Source: Patescibacteria group bacterium UBA2135 (GTDB lineage Bacteria > Patescibacteriota > Minisyncoccia > Phycocordibacterales > UBA2135). From it: a stretch of DNA of 41,774 bases. Below the pieces are notes generated by a model that made no database searches, had not been told where the DNA came from, and worked only from the letters and a program-made list of their open reading frames with translations. Location of the stretch: assembly GCA_002327685.1 (NCBI GenBank), contig DCXN01000022.1:1-41774 (forward strand). Direction: 5' to 3'. Made by a program: the position numbers and the translations under genes. Below, piece after piece: positions 25,696 to 32,795 of the stretch; within the stretch, counting starts at the first letter, position 1, and each line of letters opens with the position of its first letter.

Positions 25696-26823
25696 TTATT
25701 TTGATTTATAAAGATTGAGGTGTTCTTGGGTTGACTTTCTCCAGTCAAATTTTTCGCGAACAAATGTCTCACCTCGTTTCCCCATTTTTTTCCTAAGTTC
25801 TGGATTAGAATAGAGTATTTTAATTTTTTGAGCCAGTGCTTCTACGTCATGTTCAGGAACTAAGAAACCAGAGCCATCCTCTTCAAGTGCTTCTGGAATA
25901 CCTCCGCTGTTTGTACCTAAAACAGGAACACCATACTGTTGCGCTTCAAGAAAAACAATACCGAGCCCCTCAATGTCTCCTTCTTTTTTAAAGAAAAAAG
26001 AAGGCATTGAGAAAACACTGGCAAGTGAATAATACGGTTTCGCGTCCTGTGCTCCAGCAAAAATCACCCTTTTTTGCAATCCATAGTCGGTCGCCTGTTG
26101 TTTGAGATCTTTTTCAAGAGGTCCTGCGCCAACGAAAAGTAATTTTACTTTTTTGTTCCCGAGAAGAGACACTGCTCTAAGTAAATCTTCTGGACCTTTT
26201 CGCTTTACCAAATGTCCCACAAAAAGAACTATAAAATCATCCAGCGCTATATTATGTTTTTCTCTTAGCGATTGAGTTATTTGAGGAGATATGGTCGGCG
26301 GATTGTCAGAAAGTGGATAATAGACAACAGCAAATTGTTCAAGAGAAATGTTATGCCGCCTCATGGCCTCATCACGCGTTGACTTACTAAACGCAATTGC
26401 TTTCGTTGCATGTTTCAAGGTCCACGCTTTTGCCCATCTTGTCTTTCGACTCCCTAGAATACTTAAAACATCCGTCCCGTAAAAAGTAACAAACACCGGT
26501 TTGCGTAAAAGATATTTTGCCACAAATACTGTTATAAAACCTGCAGGAAAAACAGAGGTAGAGTGAAATACGTCATGGTGTCTAAGGCGGAATATGTGCC
26601 AAATAATATCCCATGCGATCCAAAAAAATGATTTTTTATCATCGCGAAGTATAGAAAGTTTTTCGCCTTGTTCTTCCACGCTTTGTATCAAATTATTAGG
26701 CGCAATGACTTGCACATGTTCAACATCAGAAGAAAGCGAAAGATGATGCGCAATACTGCGTGAGAATTCCGGTATGCCGCCAATCATCGGCGGAAAATCT
26801 ACGGTAATAAAGCAAATTTTCAT
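25696..26823 (-). CDS. GT4 glycosyltransferase
   Basis: 375 residues. Starts MKICFITVDFPPMIGGIPEFSRSIAHHLS, a GT4 N-terminal signature with GG loop. The donor domain has FIVLFVGHLVKRKGPEDLLRAVSLL, LLFVGAGPLEKDLKQ, RVIFAGAQDAKPYYSLASVFSMPS, and a long EX7E-type segment EGLGIVFLEAQQYGVPVLGTNSGGIPEAL. It is a retaining glycosyltransferase. The ATG overlaps the methyltransferase stop in an ATGA. It belongs to the 24034-30048 operon. Confidence 0.9.
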   Translation of the reverse strand: MKICFITVDFPPMIGGIPEFSRSIAHHLSLSSDVEHVQVIAPNNLIQSVEEQGEKLSILRDDKKSFFWIAWDIIWHIFRLRHHDVFHSTSVFPAGFITVFVAKYLLRKPVFVTFYGTDVLSILGSRKTRWAKAWTLKHATKAIAFSKSTRDEAMRRHNISLEQFAVVYYPLSDNPPTISPQITQSLREKHNIALDDFIVLFVGHLVKRKGPEDLLRAVSLLGNKKVKLLFVGAGPLEKDLKQQATDYGLQKRVIFAGAQDAKPYYSLASVFSMPSFFFKKEGDIEGLGIVFLEAQQYGVPVLGTNSGGIPEALEEDGSGFLVPEHDVEALAQKIKILYSNPELRKKMGKRGETFVREKFDWRKSTQEHLNLYKSK

Positions 26824-27713
26824 AGCTTCTTACATCCTATCACCATTCCAAAATTTTTATTTAAAAACGGTGTCAGAAGAAAATTGAGTCCATAGAGTTT
26901 TGTATATGTTCCAAAGGTGAAAATCAACATAAAAAAGTTTTTGAAAGTTCTATTTCTCTTAAATTTCCCCCACAGATGAAGCGAACCAAGTTCATATTTA
27001 AGTGTCGGCGGACGCTCGTACCACCACTCACAACTACCAAAACCAGTTTCTCTCAATAACATTTCCAAATTATTTTTTGAGAATTGATATAAGTGATGCG
27101 GTGGCGTAAGTACCGACCATGGCATTTTGAAAAATTTATGAAGCAAGAATGTCTTTTTTGCCCAAAATGAGTCAAGATTCGGGGTAGAAACAATGAGAAC
27201 ACCTTCGGGCTTTAAGATACGATAACATTCTTTGAGGAGTCCGAGTGGATCCTGTACATGTTCAATAATGTCTCCCAAAAAGATAGTATCAAAAAAATCA
27301 TCATCGTAGTGCGCATCTTTCAGCTCTCCTTGTATAACATTTAATCCATTACCTTGCGCAATGCTCGCAGTTCGTTCGTTTAGCTCCACGCCGCATGTGT
27401 TAAAGCCGCGCTGTTTTGCATGATAGAGAAACTCCCCGCTTGAACAGCCCACATCAAGCAAGTTCCCCACTACACTTTTTTTTTCTAAAAAATTCAAAAT
27501 TCTCCTTGCGTGTGGAGATTCTTTCGTCTTGCTCAAATCTTTCTTTTTATGACCTTGGTATCCTGATTTTTCCGAGTATATTTCTTTGTCAAGATATTCG
27601 TCATCTGGTTGTGGGTCAACAAAAACAAGTCCACAGAAAGAACATTTCTGGTAAGAGTAGCCGTCCTTTTCTAAAAAATATTCAGTTATTTTACCGCAAA
27701 CGTGACAAGGCAT
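26820..27713 (-). CDS. zinc-ribbon methyltransferase (Methyltransf_23-like)
   Basis: About 297 residues from the ATG at 27713. The N-terminus has a four-cysteine zinc ribbon: C3, C6, C24 and C27. The SAM domain follows: NLLDVGCSSGEFLYHA, GVELNE, FDTIFLGDIIEHVQDPLGLL and RILKPEGVLIVSTPN. Such ribbon-methyltransferase proteins are frequent in glycan clusters and act on sugars or lipid-linked intermediates. The C-terminal segment (FKNFFMLIFTFGTYTKLYGLNFLL) is hydrophobic and may contact the membrane. It follows the CgeB-like gene across a 7-nt-unit inverted array. Confidence 0.85.
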   Translation of the reverse strand: MPCHVCGKITEYFLEKDGYSYQKCSFCGLVFVDPQPDDEYLDKEIYSEKSGYQGHKKKDLSKTKESPHARRILNFLEKKSVVGNLLDVGCSSGEFLYHAKQRGFNTCGVELNERTASIAQGNGLNVIQGELKDAHYDDDFFDTIFLGDIIEHVQDPLGLLKECYRILKPEGVLIVSTPNLDSFWAKKTFLLHKFFKMPWSVLTPPHHLYQFSKNNLEMLLRETGFGSCEWWYERPPTLKYELGSLHLWGKFKRNRTFKNFFMLIFTFGTYTKLYGLNFLLTPFLNKNFGMVIGCKKL

Positions 27714-27720
27714 AAATAAA

Positions 27721-27827
27721 CGTAAAACGTAAAATGGAAAAAGCAAAACAACAACTCAAAATTCAAAAAAGTAAAATCACTTTAAGTTTTACGTTATTGT
27801 TTTTCGCTTTGCGTTTTGCATTTTTAG
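27721..27827. repeat. inverted array of 7-nt units between two glycan genes
   Basis: Left arm: CGTAAAA at 27721 and 27728, TGGAAAA at 27735, AGCAAAA at 27742. Right arm in inverse orientation: TTTTACG (27787-27793), TTTTTCG (27800), CTTTGCG (27807), TTTTGCA (27814) and TTTTTAG (27821), all on a 7-nt period apart from one 6-nt step. It starts inside the CgeB-like gene's stop codon (27824-27826) and reaches to within about 8 nt of the methyltransferase start. Confidence 0.8.
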
Positions 27828-28876
27828 TTTCTAAGGATTCCTATCTTCCGTGCTTCGTCAATAATGGTCATCACGCGAGCTTTCGTTGAGTGTCGCTTCA
27901 GGATTTCTTGGTACTCTGCATCAAGGTCTTTTTGATCATATCCATTGCGCAGAAACTCTCCCACCTCTTCGAGTTGATATTCAAGATCATACAAATTATT
28001 ATATTGAAAAATCCGTTTGTAATTCATCGTGTCACTGTCCGGTTCAAAAAGATCAAAACGCTCGGCAATTACAATACAGTTATTTCCTAAAATCTCCCAG
28101 AAGCGGCGTGAATCATATCCCGCGGCACCAGTTGAAATTCCCACCTTCGTCCGCGCCAATATTTTTAGATATTTTTCTTGTGACAGTGGCCCTCTACTTA
28201 TCGGCAGTTTGTGTGTTTTTTTTGTGTGGTAGGTAAATCCATTTTTTTTGCAAAATTTCTCTACTAATTCACCAGCATACTTTCTTGTAAGCGGAAAATC
28301 CTCCTGTCCGAACATGCACGCAAAATCAATGTCTTTTTCTTTACTTGAGTCGTAGTATTTACTATATCTTGATTCAATCCCAAGCGGAAATGGAATCATG
28401 CCATTTGTGTACGGCTTCTCTCGACGAAAATAAAGCCGACATTTTTTCTGCATTTCCTTGTTCGGAGCGCCAGGACCTTCGTACGTTCCTCTAATAATTT
28501 CCAGCTGCAAAGTGAGGTCGCGCCATTTATTTTTCCCTATTTCCGAACCATCAATAAATACTGTTTTATTCCATCCACCTATCTCTTCTACAAAATCATA
28601 ATCAATACCGTATTTCCCATGTCCTAAAATGATAAGGTCAGCACTTTTAGCAAAGGATAGAAGTTTTTCCCGTGACATTCGCGCTTCTTTTGAAAAGCCT
28701 TTTGGTGTCGGATATGTGGGGTTATCAGAAAGCGGATAATAATCGGGATAATAAAATTCCAAGTCTGGATTTTCTTTTTGCAATTCTGAAAGTCCATCTA
28801 AAACAGTATCCACATAAAAATCATCCCGCTGTGTCGGTGTTACGACTGCTATTTTGTAGTTAAAGTTTGAGCTCAT
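27824..28876 (-). CDS. glycosyltransferase-like protein (CgeB/GT group 1-like)
   Basis: 350 residues. It has a divergent GT-B appearance: AVVTPTQRDDFYVDTVLDGL at the start, SADLIILGHGKYG, FIDGSEIGKN, KDIDFACMFGQEDFPLTRKYAGELVEKF, LPISRGPLSQEKYLKILARTKVGIS and GYDSRRFWEILGNNCIVIAERF, similar to the C-terminal donor domain of CgeB/DUF3880-like proteins (R-x-W/F-E-x-L-G/A). It is likely a sugar transferase. The ATG overlaps the upstream GT4 stop (ATGA) without a Shine-Dalgarno. The function within the cluster is inferred. Confidence 0.6.
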   Translation of the reverse strand: MSSNFNYKIAVVTPTQRDDFYVDTVLDGLSELQKENPDLEFYYPDYYPLSDNPTYPTPKGFSKEARMSREKLLSFAKSADLIILGHGKYGIDYDFVEEIGGWNKTVFIDGSEIGKNKWRDLTLQLEIIRGTYEGPGAPNKEMQKKCRLYFRREKPYTNGMIPFPLGIESRYSKYYDSSKEKDIDFACMFGQEDFPLTRKYAGELVEKFCKKNGFTYHTKKTHKLPISRGPLSQEKYLKILARTKVGISTGAAGYDSRRFWEILGNNCIVIAERFDLFEPDSDTMNYKRIFQYNNLYDLEYQLEEVGEFLRNGYDQKDLDAEYQEILKRHSTKARVMTIIDEARKIGILRN

Positions 28877-30048
28877 ACATCTTTCATTGAACTAACAATG
28901 CGCGTAATAAGGTTTTCTATCTTAAAATCTTTGCTTACTCGCTCGTAAAGATATTTTTGCATTTCGACGATCTTTGACTCATTCATCTCGGATAATGCAT
29001 TTATTTTTTCTGCCAAATCGCGCGAATCCCGCTCTGTATATAACAGATAACGAGCATGTCTATCAAAAAGATTCTCAAATGCGCGGTTTGCAGAAAGAGC
29101 AAATGTGCTACTAGCGATACTTTCAAGTACTGCTTTATCCATGCCGCCTGTTGGCGTTAAATTAACTGACACATCAGCTTCTTTATAATAACGCGGTATC
29201 TCGTGATGCGGTACACTGCCAACAAAAGAGAACGATTCATCTAAATTATGATGAGCAATATGTTCTCTTAAATATTTAAAATATTCCTCGTCTGTATTGT
29301 TCACTGGGTCCCCAACACAAGTAACCATAACGCGCTTTTTCCATTTGTGTCCTAAAATATGGACTGCGTCTACAAGAATCTCTAAATTCTTTATTGGCGT
29401 AATCCTTCCTATGTGCAGAATTCGTATAGGATTATGAAACTTCCCTAAACTCTCGACATCTGGTATCGAGAGTCTAAAAGCAGTGAAGCGAGCAAGATCA
29501 ATTCCGTGCCCCAAGAAATGTATTTTCTTGCTTTTGAGTCGAAATGCTTCTTTTGTGGTACTGAATATGATATGCGCCAATTTTTCTGCAATCCGCAGTT
29601 TCAAATTCACTTGCCTGTGTACATACCATAGGCCAATTTTTTTGCGCCACAATCTCCACAGCAATCCCCCAAGTACTACGTATTCCGGATTCATGTGAAC
29701 GAAGACGGTATCGTATTTGTTACGATTTCGTACAATATATCGTATGAAGCGAACTATGTAAGTAATTTTTCGTAAAAGGTTGTAGGTTGCCCGCTCCGCC
29801 CGCGAAACGAGGCGAGTAGGTTGTAGCCGTCTTTGACGAGCCTCGCTTTTGGCGGGGTTGTAGGTTAAGTTTTCTTCTTTCCCTAAAGAAAAAATTTCTA
29901 CATTGTGTGGTAAATCATATTCTCCTCTCTCAAGACATATCACGGAAACATTTTTGCATTGTGTAGAAAATTCCCGTATCCAGGAATGGAAAAAACCTAA
30001 AACGTCGTCGTTTTTGTCAACTTTTTGAGTGAGTATTAAAAGTTTCAT
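28873..30048 (-). CDS. GT4 glycosyltransferase with in-frame repeat insertion
   Basis: 391 residues. Core GT4 features: MKLLILTQKVDKNDD, VFVHMNPEYVVLGG, IRILHIGRITPIKNLEILVDAV, VTCVGDPVNNTDEEY, FVGSVPHHEIPRYYKEADVSVNLTPTGGMDKAVLESIASS. Residues about 61-90 (LTYNPAKSEA to AERATYN) are encoded by a GC-rich inverted repeat flanked by 7-nt TTGTAGG-type units (29778-29867). That stretch is unlike the rest of the gene and is probably a tolerated insertion in a linker. The gene begins 4 nt after the AbrB-like remnant. Confidence 0.82.
   Translation of the reverse strand: MKLLILTQKVDKNDDVLGFFHSWIREFSTQCKNVSVICLERGEYDLPHNVEIFSLGKEENLTYNPAKSEARQRRLQPTRLVSRAERATYNLLRKITYIVRFIRYIVRNRNKYDTVFVHMNPEYVVLGGLLWRLWRKKIGLWYVHRQVNLKLRIAEKLAHIIFSTTKEAFRLKSKKIHFLGHGIDLARFTAFRLSIPDVESLGKFHNPIRILHIGRITPIKNLEILVDAVHILGHKWKKRVMVTCVGDPVNNTDEEYFKYLREHIAHHNLDESFSFVGSVPHHEIPRYYKEADVSVNLTPTGGMDKAVLESIASSTFALSANRAFENLFDRHARYLLYTERDSRDLAEKINALSEMNESKIVEMQKYLYERVSKDFKIENLITRIVSSMKDV
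29778..29867. repeat. GC-rich hairpin with heptamer borders inside a GT4 gene
   Basis: GGTTGTAGGTT-type units lie at 29778, about 29817 and 29856; between them CCCGCTCC/CGAAACGAGG and GCCTCGCTTTT/GGCGGGG form an inverted repeat. About 90 nt, a multiple of three, so the gene stays open. Confidence 0.75.
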
Positions 30049-30052
30049 TACA

Positions 30053-30213
30053 TTACGATTCCCAGTCTTTAATCACAAGCTGTTTTCGCCTTACATTAAC
30101 GATAACCTTCTGACGAGTTCCTAAATCGCCTCAACAGGAATCGTAATATGATAACTCGTTTTTCCCTTGCCAAGTTTTCGTATATTACGGTTTTTCAGTT
30201 TCCTTCTAGTCAT
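30053..30213 (-). pseudogene. AbrB/SpoVT-like DNA-binding protein, frameshifted
   Basis: From the ATG at 30213 the frame encodes MTRRKLKNRNIRKLGKGK followed by TSYHITIPVEAI and a TAG at 30121-30123. In the -1 frame the next codons read DLGTRQKVIV, then NVRRKQLVIKDWES, ending TAA at 30053-30055. Together this is the usual N- and C-terminal halves of a short AbrB-like (SpoVT-AbrB fold) protein of about 50-55 residues. The break needs an indel or a -1 frameshift at about 30128. It ends 4 nt before the GT4 start, so it would lead the 24034-30048 operon. A degraded gene is the simplest reading; programmed frameshifting or an assembly error are alternatives. Confidence 0.65.
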
Positions 30214-30231
30214 ATATTTATTATAACAAAA

Positions 30232-30275
30232 AAAGAAATATGCATTTAAATACGTATTTAAATACGTATTTCTTT
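30232..30275. repeat. 44-bp near-palindrome, second member of the 5579 family
   Basis: AAAGAAAT-N4-ATTTAAAT-N4-ATTTAAAT-N4-ATTTCTTT with N4 = ATGC, ACGT and ACGT. All four 8-mers match the element at 5579-5622 exactly and in the same phase. Two base pairs of the palindrome are mismatched. It lies 19 nt upstream of the AbrB-like start. Confidence 0.92.
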
Positions 30276-30355
30276 TAATTACTTTTTGCTGAAATGCTGG
30301 GAGAAATTTTAAATGTATTGCACTTAAATCTTGAATCCAAGGGAAACACCCATTC

Positions 30356-30384
30356 TTGACAAAATCATATATATCGTCTACAAT
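30356..30384 (+). promoter_or_regulatory. consensus sigma-70 promoter
   Basis: TTGACA (30356-30361), 17-nt spacer, TACAAT (30379-30384), followed by a roughly 35-nt leader to the small membrane protein start. One of the best promoters in the window. Confidence 0.85.
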
Positions 30385-30424
30385 ACGCACAGTACTGACC
30401 TCGTACAGACCAAAGGAGCACACA

Positions 30425-30832
30425 ATGCGTACTTTTGCCTTAGTGCTTACGATAATACTTGCTACTGCGACATTACCCGCGCACGCGGATAGTGTGGTTA
30501 CTTACTTTGACGGTACGATGGATACGGAATTTAACCAATTTAACCTGTTCTTCGTCTTCGCGGGTATCGCGGTGGCGCTCATGGTGCTGGCGAATATACT
30601 CATGTATTTTGAGTTTGCCGTCGTCTCCACTATCTTCGCCATCTTCGCTACTCTCGTCACCCTCGTCGCTTCCTTTGTAGCCATCACCTTTACCACCTTC
30701 ACCATCTTCGCCCTCATCGCCGCAGGTGCCGTCATCTCTGAATATAAAAGAACAAAAACGGAATACTACCCCACGTCTAGCAGCGCCTTCTACATTTGTA
30801 TGGGCATTGCCGCGATAACAATATATCTGTAA
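30425..30832 (+). CDS. small membrane protein with signal peptide
   Basis: 135 residues from the ATG at 30425, supported by AAAGGAG 7 nt upstream and by the consensus promoter; an open frame back to 30356 overlaps the promoter and is rejected. Residues 1-22 (MRTFALVLTIILATATLPAHA) look like a Sec signal peptide with an AHA|D cleavage site. A DGTMDTEFNQF segment is followed by about three hydrophobic helices and a short tail rich in Tyr/Ser. A perfect terminator follows. I do not recognise the family. It is divergent from the AbrB-like/GT operon and on the opposite strand to the glycan genes. Confidence 0.75.
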   Translation: MRTFALVLTIILATATLPAHADSVVTYFDGTMDTEFNQFNLFFVFAGIAVALMVLANILMYFEFAVVSTIFAIFATLVTLVASFVAITFTTFTIFALIAAGAVISEYKRTKTEYYPTSSSAFYICMGIAAITIYL

Positions 30833-30840
30833 ACTTCCGG

Positions 30841-30872
30841 CCCGATCCCTTGTGGATCGGGTCTGTTTTTTT
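30841..30872 (+). terminator. rho-independent terminator
   Basis: CCCGATCC (30841-30848), loop CTTGT, GGATCGGG (30854-30861), then a T7 run to 30872. Follows the small membrane protein gene by 8 nt. Confidence 0.95.
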
Positions 30873-30957
30873 AAGAGGTATTGACCTCAGCAAGACCCGG
30901 CCTTGCGGAAAACACACGCCAAGGAAACAGAACTGGATATTTAGTAAGCTCAATTTC

Positions 30958-30989
30958 CTTACTTTTAATACCATGGTATAAAAAGTAAG
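30958..30989. repeat. 32-bp near-perfect palindrome
   Basis: CTTACTTTT-A-ATACCATGGTAT-A-AAAAGTAAG: symmetric apart from one A-A pair, centred on CCATGG. It is intergenic between a plus-strand terminator and the minus-strand gene at 31142. Function unknown; an operator or mobile repeat is possible. Confidence 0.8.
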
Positions 30990-31042
30990 ACTAGAAAGGT
31001 GCTTTAGGTTGGCGAGCGGGTGGAACAGAGCGAGAATGGGAT

Positions 31043-31056
31043 AATTACACCACAGA
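31043..31056. repeat. dispersed repeat, copy 1 (AATTACACCACAGA core)
   Basis: The 14-nt core recurs at 31665-31678, and less exact similarity extends through an ATTAAATTG-like stretch and a CCCCA block. Both copies lie just beyond the terminator of a minus-strand gene. Confidence 0.6.
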
Positions 31057-31093
31057 ATTTTAGATTAAATTGTACTTATCCCCAATTATTCAC

Positions 31094-31123
31094 AAAAAAA
31101 ACCGCGAGGTAAACCACACGGTT
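31094..31123 (-). terminator. rho-independent terminator
   Basis: AACCGCGAGG (31100-31109) and CCACACGGTT (31114-31123) pair with one wobble and one mismatch around a 4-nt loop, with a T7-8 run on the minus strand. It ends the 31142-31489 gene. Confidence 0.75.
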
Positions 31124-31141
31124 CTTTGAATTTGAAAATTT

Positions 31142-31489
31142 TTAGAATAAATAGACAAACCCGCTTAAAAACGAGACGACCCATGTGGGAAGAAATATCC
31201 ATTTAGCAAAGAGAACATGGAGTTTCTTGCGGCGAAATATTCCAAGTCCAGCCTGTATACTAAATAGCGCAAGGGCAACGATAGATGAAATAGTATGGAA
31301 GTCCCACTTAACATCTGCGGCCATAGTCCACATTACATATGTACCATAGGCGTCAAGAACAAATGCGACAACAGCAACCCAGATATGAAAGTACCACCAC
31401 TTCCCTCTTTTCCGTGCTATAAAAAAGGCAAGGAAATAAAGAACAAGAGCGACGGCTATGCACAATTCTATTACACGTATTGAACTCAC
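31142..31489 (-). CDS. small four-helix membrane protein
   Basis: 115 residues starting with GTG at 31489; AGGA lies about 7 nt before it. Four hydrophobic helices: near 5-25, 34-54, 65-82 and 94-113. Histidines fall at helix positions (FHIWVA, FHTISS, LHVLFA), a pattern seen in heme-binding or DUF420/cytochrome b561-like small membrane proteins, but three His do not prove heme binding. It has its own promoter and terminator, so it is a single-gene unit. It has no evident link to glycan synthesis. Confidence 0.7.
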   Translation of the reverse strand: MSSIRVIELCIAVALVLYFLAFFIARKRGKWWYFHIWVAVVAFVLDAYGTYVMWTMAADVKWDFHTISSIVALALFSIQAGLGIFRRKKLHVLFAKWIFLPTWVVSFLSGFVYLF

Positions 31490-31507
31490 TTCATCTTCCT
31501 GTCATTT

Positions 31508-31535
31508 TAATTACATCTGGTCTGAATCTTGTCAT
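31508..31535 (-). promoter_or_regulatory. putative promoter of the 115-residue membrane protein
   Basis: Minus strand: ATGACA (31535-31530), 16-nt spacer, TAATTA (31513-31508). It lies about 20 nt upstream of the GTG start. Confidence 0.4.
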
Positions 31536-31664
31536 TTCATAATTCAAAATGCAAGGGGTGAATGATGATGACTATGCTATACCCATTCATCTATCAAAAG
31601 ATACAGGGCTTCCGCCAAAGACGAATCAGCCTCGGGTTGAAGCTCTATGCTTTTTGTGTGTGGA

Positions 31665-31678
31665 AATTACACCACAGA
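31665..31678. repeat. dispersed repeat, copy 2 (AATTACACCACAGA core)
   Basis: Second copy of the 31043 repeat. The adjoining GGTGCCTGCCCCCATT (31693-31708) resembles the REP-type sequences that accompany IS200-like/RAYT transposases in other bacteria; no transposase is present here. Confidence 0.6.
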
Positions 31679-31715
31679 TTTTTCAATTTAATGGTGCCTG
31701 CCCCCATTGATAAAT

Positions 31716-31761
31716 AAAAAAGTCCCATATTGTCACGATCGTGACAACATGGGACTTTTTT
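31716..31761. terminator. bidirectional palindromic terminator
   Basis: Two 23-bp arms (31716-31738, 31739-31761) with a single mismatch, centred on CACGATCGTG, bounded by A6 and T6. It follows the UDP-sugar dehydrogenase stop on the minus strand. Confidence 0.85.
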
Positions 31762-31802
31762 ATATAACGGAGGGTTTTTTGGCAAAACAAAAAAAATAGT
31801 GT

Positions 31803-32747
31803 TTATCTCTTCTGCTTTTTCGCATTGTTTAACACGTTTCCGTACACTCCCTCTAACAAATCTAAATCTTTATTGCTCTCAGTCAATAAATCAATGTTTT
31901 TGTTTTTGAGGGCATCTAAAATTATATTTCCTAATTCGTCATCAACTTCTTTTTTATACATTTCACTAAAAGCGGCAAAATCTTTAATGAAACAATGTCC
32001 TCCAGCACCGCGACCGCCCTTGTGGACAGGATCTAGATGAAGTTCATAAAATGGCAACGTCCTCCCCGCTTCTCCGCCAGAAGAGCCGCTTTTGTGTATA
32101 GGATTCATATGAGATGTTCCGATTCGCGGATCAGCTGCCATTGAATTACGAATAACTTCCCAATCACAATCAAATTTTGCCGCCAGATCATATAGTAAGT
32201 TTATATAAAGAACCTTAAAATAGAACCAATTATTACCTCCATATTTTACAAGTTCAGCTTCTTTTGCTTTACAAACCAACTCAAAATTTGCTTTTGGTAA
32301 AACGCCCAAAACATCCTTTGCTTTTTGTTGATATTCCTCCGTATCTTTTGGAATCCCTATAATATTACGAAAAGGACTAGACGCATCTTCCGCCGCAGTA
32401 ACTTCTGTTAAAAACTCTGGGGAATGGAATACGTAAATTTCAGGATTTTCCTTCTGTATTGATTCAGTTGTTCCTGGGACAATTGTTGACTTAATGACAG
32501 CAATCTTATTTCTGCCAATAAGTTTTATCACTTCACGCACGATACTATCATCAAACCCATTTTTGTTGGTTGGAGTAGGGACAGCAATAAAAACAACATC
32601 ACATTCCTTTATTTTTTCTTTATTGCCTACATACTCCTGCTCATTGGCATAACGTACTACCTGATATCCTCTGTTTTCAAAATCATCGGCATAGTGTTTG
32701 CCGATCCAACCTTGCCCAATAAAACCTATTTGTACTTTCTTAGACAT
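31803..32747 (-). CDS. UDP-glucose/GDP-mannose dehydrogenase family, short form
   Basis: About 314 residues from the ATG at 32747. NAD domain GFIGQGWIGKHYADDF, then VVFIAVPTP, STIVPGTT, FHSPEFLTEVTA, the helix AELVKYGGNNWFYFKVL and the catalytic-Cys loop GGRGAGGHCFIKDFAAF. It should oxidise an NDP-sugar C6 to a uronic acid. Normal members have about 390-450 residues; here the third (UDP-binding) domain is largely missing, since the protein ends about 60 residues after the Cys. The catalytic lysine and cysteine remain. It could be a truncated but active subfamily. A HAD gene lies upstream with a gap of about 48 nt, and a strong terminator follows. Confidence 0.8.
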   Translation of the reverse strand: MSKKVQIGFIGQGWIGKHYADDFENRGYQVVRYANEQEYVGNKEKIKECDVVFIAVPTPTNKNGFDDSIVREVIKLIGRNKIAVIKSTIVPGTTESIQKENPEIYVFHSPEFLTEVTAAEDASSPFRNIIGIPKDTEEYQQKAKDVLGVLPKANFELVCKAKEAELVKYGGNNWFYFKVLYINLLYDLAAKFDCDWEVIRNSMAADPRIGTSHMNPIHKSGSSGGEAGRTLPFYELHLDPVHKGGRGAGGHCFIKDFAAFSEMYKKEVDDELGNIILDALKNKNIDLLTESNKDLDLLEGVYGNVLNNAKKQKR

Positions 32748-32795
32748 GTATATTAAAACGGTAATATGTAATACCGGGTTACACAATTAATTATT

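Larger units (their letters stand above)
31490..31802. other. intergenic region without a firm gene
   Basis: It holds the 31508-31535 promoter, repeat copy 2, the 31716-31761 palindromic terminator and, on the plus strand, a possible 51-codon ORF (31562-31717) with AAGGGGTG just upstream that stops at the terminator's edge. That ORF runs through repeat copy 2, so it is more likely a repeat remnant than a gene. Confidence 0.5.

Noticed and set aside
31490..31802. tRNA or small structured RNA gene
   Set aside because: I looked for acceptor/T-loop patterns; the stems present are a terminator and repeat fragments only.
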